This document shows positions 63,140 through 64,000 of a stretch of 64,000 bases of DNA, one piece after another (position 1 is the stretch's first letter; the number at the start of each line of letters is the position of its first letter). The notes under the pieces are model-generated. The model made no database searches and had not been told where the DNA came from. It saw only the letters and a program-made list of their open reading frames with translations. The stretch is from Gavia stellata (Eukaryota; Chordata; Aves; Gaviiformes; Gaviidae). Both the position numbers and the translations under genes were made by a program. The stretch is from positions 59,178,775-59,242,774 of the forward strand of contig NC_082637.1 of NCBI RefSeq assembly GCF_030936135.1, given 5' to 3'.

Positions 63140-64000
63140 CTGGAAACCAAAAAGTCAGGAAAAAAAAATCTATAATCGAATTAAAGATTAAAATGACATA
63201 ATCACACAGGACAGGTCAAAAAGCTATAGGATTTTTTAAGATAAGGTTTTTCTCTGAAGATACTGTCCTACAACTTCAATATTGAATTGCTGCATGTCTC
63301 ACAAAAGTTTTCATAATATACTCTATCTCAGTAATTTACTGTGTTTTCTGATTTCATATTCTAGAAATAACCAAGATACTCCCTTTGAAAACAGGATATG
63401 GCATTCTTAAACAATCCCCTTCACTCTTTCTGTCAAGCCTGATAAAACCAGTGTCAGAGTTGGGTACCTAAAGGAATGTACTGTCTAGAGTACTGGCGGT
63501 AAGATGTAAATTTAGCTTGTATCTTAAAACTATTCCAAATAATGAGCACATCTATTTTTTCTTGTAAGTGAAGAAAACAAAGTATAACCATACATCCAGG
63601 TGAGAACTGAATAGCAGTATACTTGCAATGAAAACTGAAAACTGGCTGAGTCATATTTCACTCAGTTCATAGCTGTTTTTTTTTGACTGAATATGATTTT
63701 AATCTTAGTCTAGACAAACTTCAAAGCTTAGATGTTTTAAATGCCATATGACAAATACATTTAATATCCTGAAGCTGCTTTTCAGAGTGAGTAAATTCCT
63801 TTTTAAATGAAAGTTAGGGAAACAAGTGTTTATAATACTTTAAAATCCAGACTGCTTTGATTTCTCTGCAGTGTTGCATGGCAGAACTAATGCTTGGACC
63901 TGTGATCTCACCGAGTACAGTCTTTCCCTGTGCTTTACAGGCAGCATAGTACATGAACATAGCATGAACACAAAACAGGGGGCAACAGAACCATTAAAAC

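Larger units (their letters stand above)
62516..64000 (-). other. TRIM14: TRIM14 intronic sequence
   Basis: Upstream of the SPRY exon on the minus strand. Apart from the two micro-exon candidates no exon is supported up to the window end. Confidence 0.55.

Overview
The window reads as a gene-containing stretch of a bird genome. Vertebrate spliced exons are recognisable on both strands. At least eight CR1 LINE fragments, the dominant avian retroposon, are scattered through it, several with the terminal ATTCTRTG-type tail, and two GC-rich CpG-island promoters stand out from AT-rich flanks. No prokaryotic genes, CRISPR array or rRNA genes were seen. Species and chromosome cannot be fixed from the sequence alone.

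Layout: (1) 1-12.3 kb, the last four coding exons of GNE (+), encoding the C-terminal half of the ManNAc kinase domain, followed by a probable 2.2 kb 3'UTR and two strongly similar minus-strand CR1 copies, one in an intron and one downstream. (2) 16.0-30.9 kb, complete CLTA (-), clathrin light chain A. It has five constitutive coding exons plus the two neuron-specific micro-exons (54 and 36 bp), which are too short for an ORF scan; its promoter lies in a CpG island at 30.25-31.2 kb. (3) 31.2-48.4 kb, a long interval without an intact gene. It holds a 418 bp near-identical copy of CLTA intron 1 sequence, a CR1 with reverse-transcriptase remnants, and a decayed multi-segment coding region on the minus strand (38.0-40.5 kb) that I cannot identify. 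(4) 48.4-59.7 kb, complete NANS (+), sialic acid (Neu5Ac-9-phosphate) synthase, six exons and 358 codons. Its last intron carries two head-to-head CR1 elements. (5) 61.8-64 kb, the 3' end of TRIM14 (-), its B30.2/SPRY exon plus possible upstream micro-exons.

Functionally, GNE makes ManNAc-6-phosphate and NANS condenses that same product with phosphoenolpyruvate to Neu5Ac-9-phosphate. Consecutive sialic-acid biosynthesis enzymes therefore sit about 43 kb apart, with CLTA between them. GNE and CLTA are convergent, CLTA and NANS divergent, and NANS and TRIM14 convergent. The observations most worth following are the GNE-NANS linkage, the decayed unidentified gene, the recent 418 bp duplication, a possible divergent polyadenylated transcript upstream of CLTA, and the internally deleted CR1.
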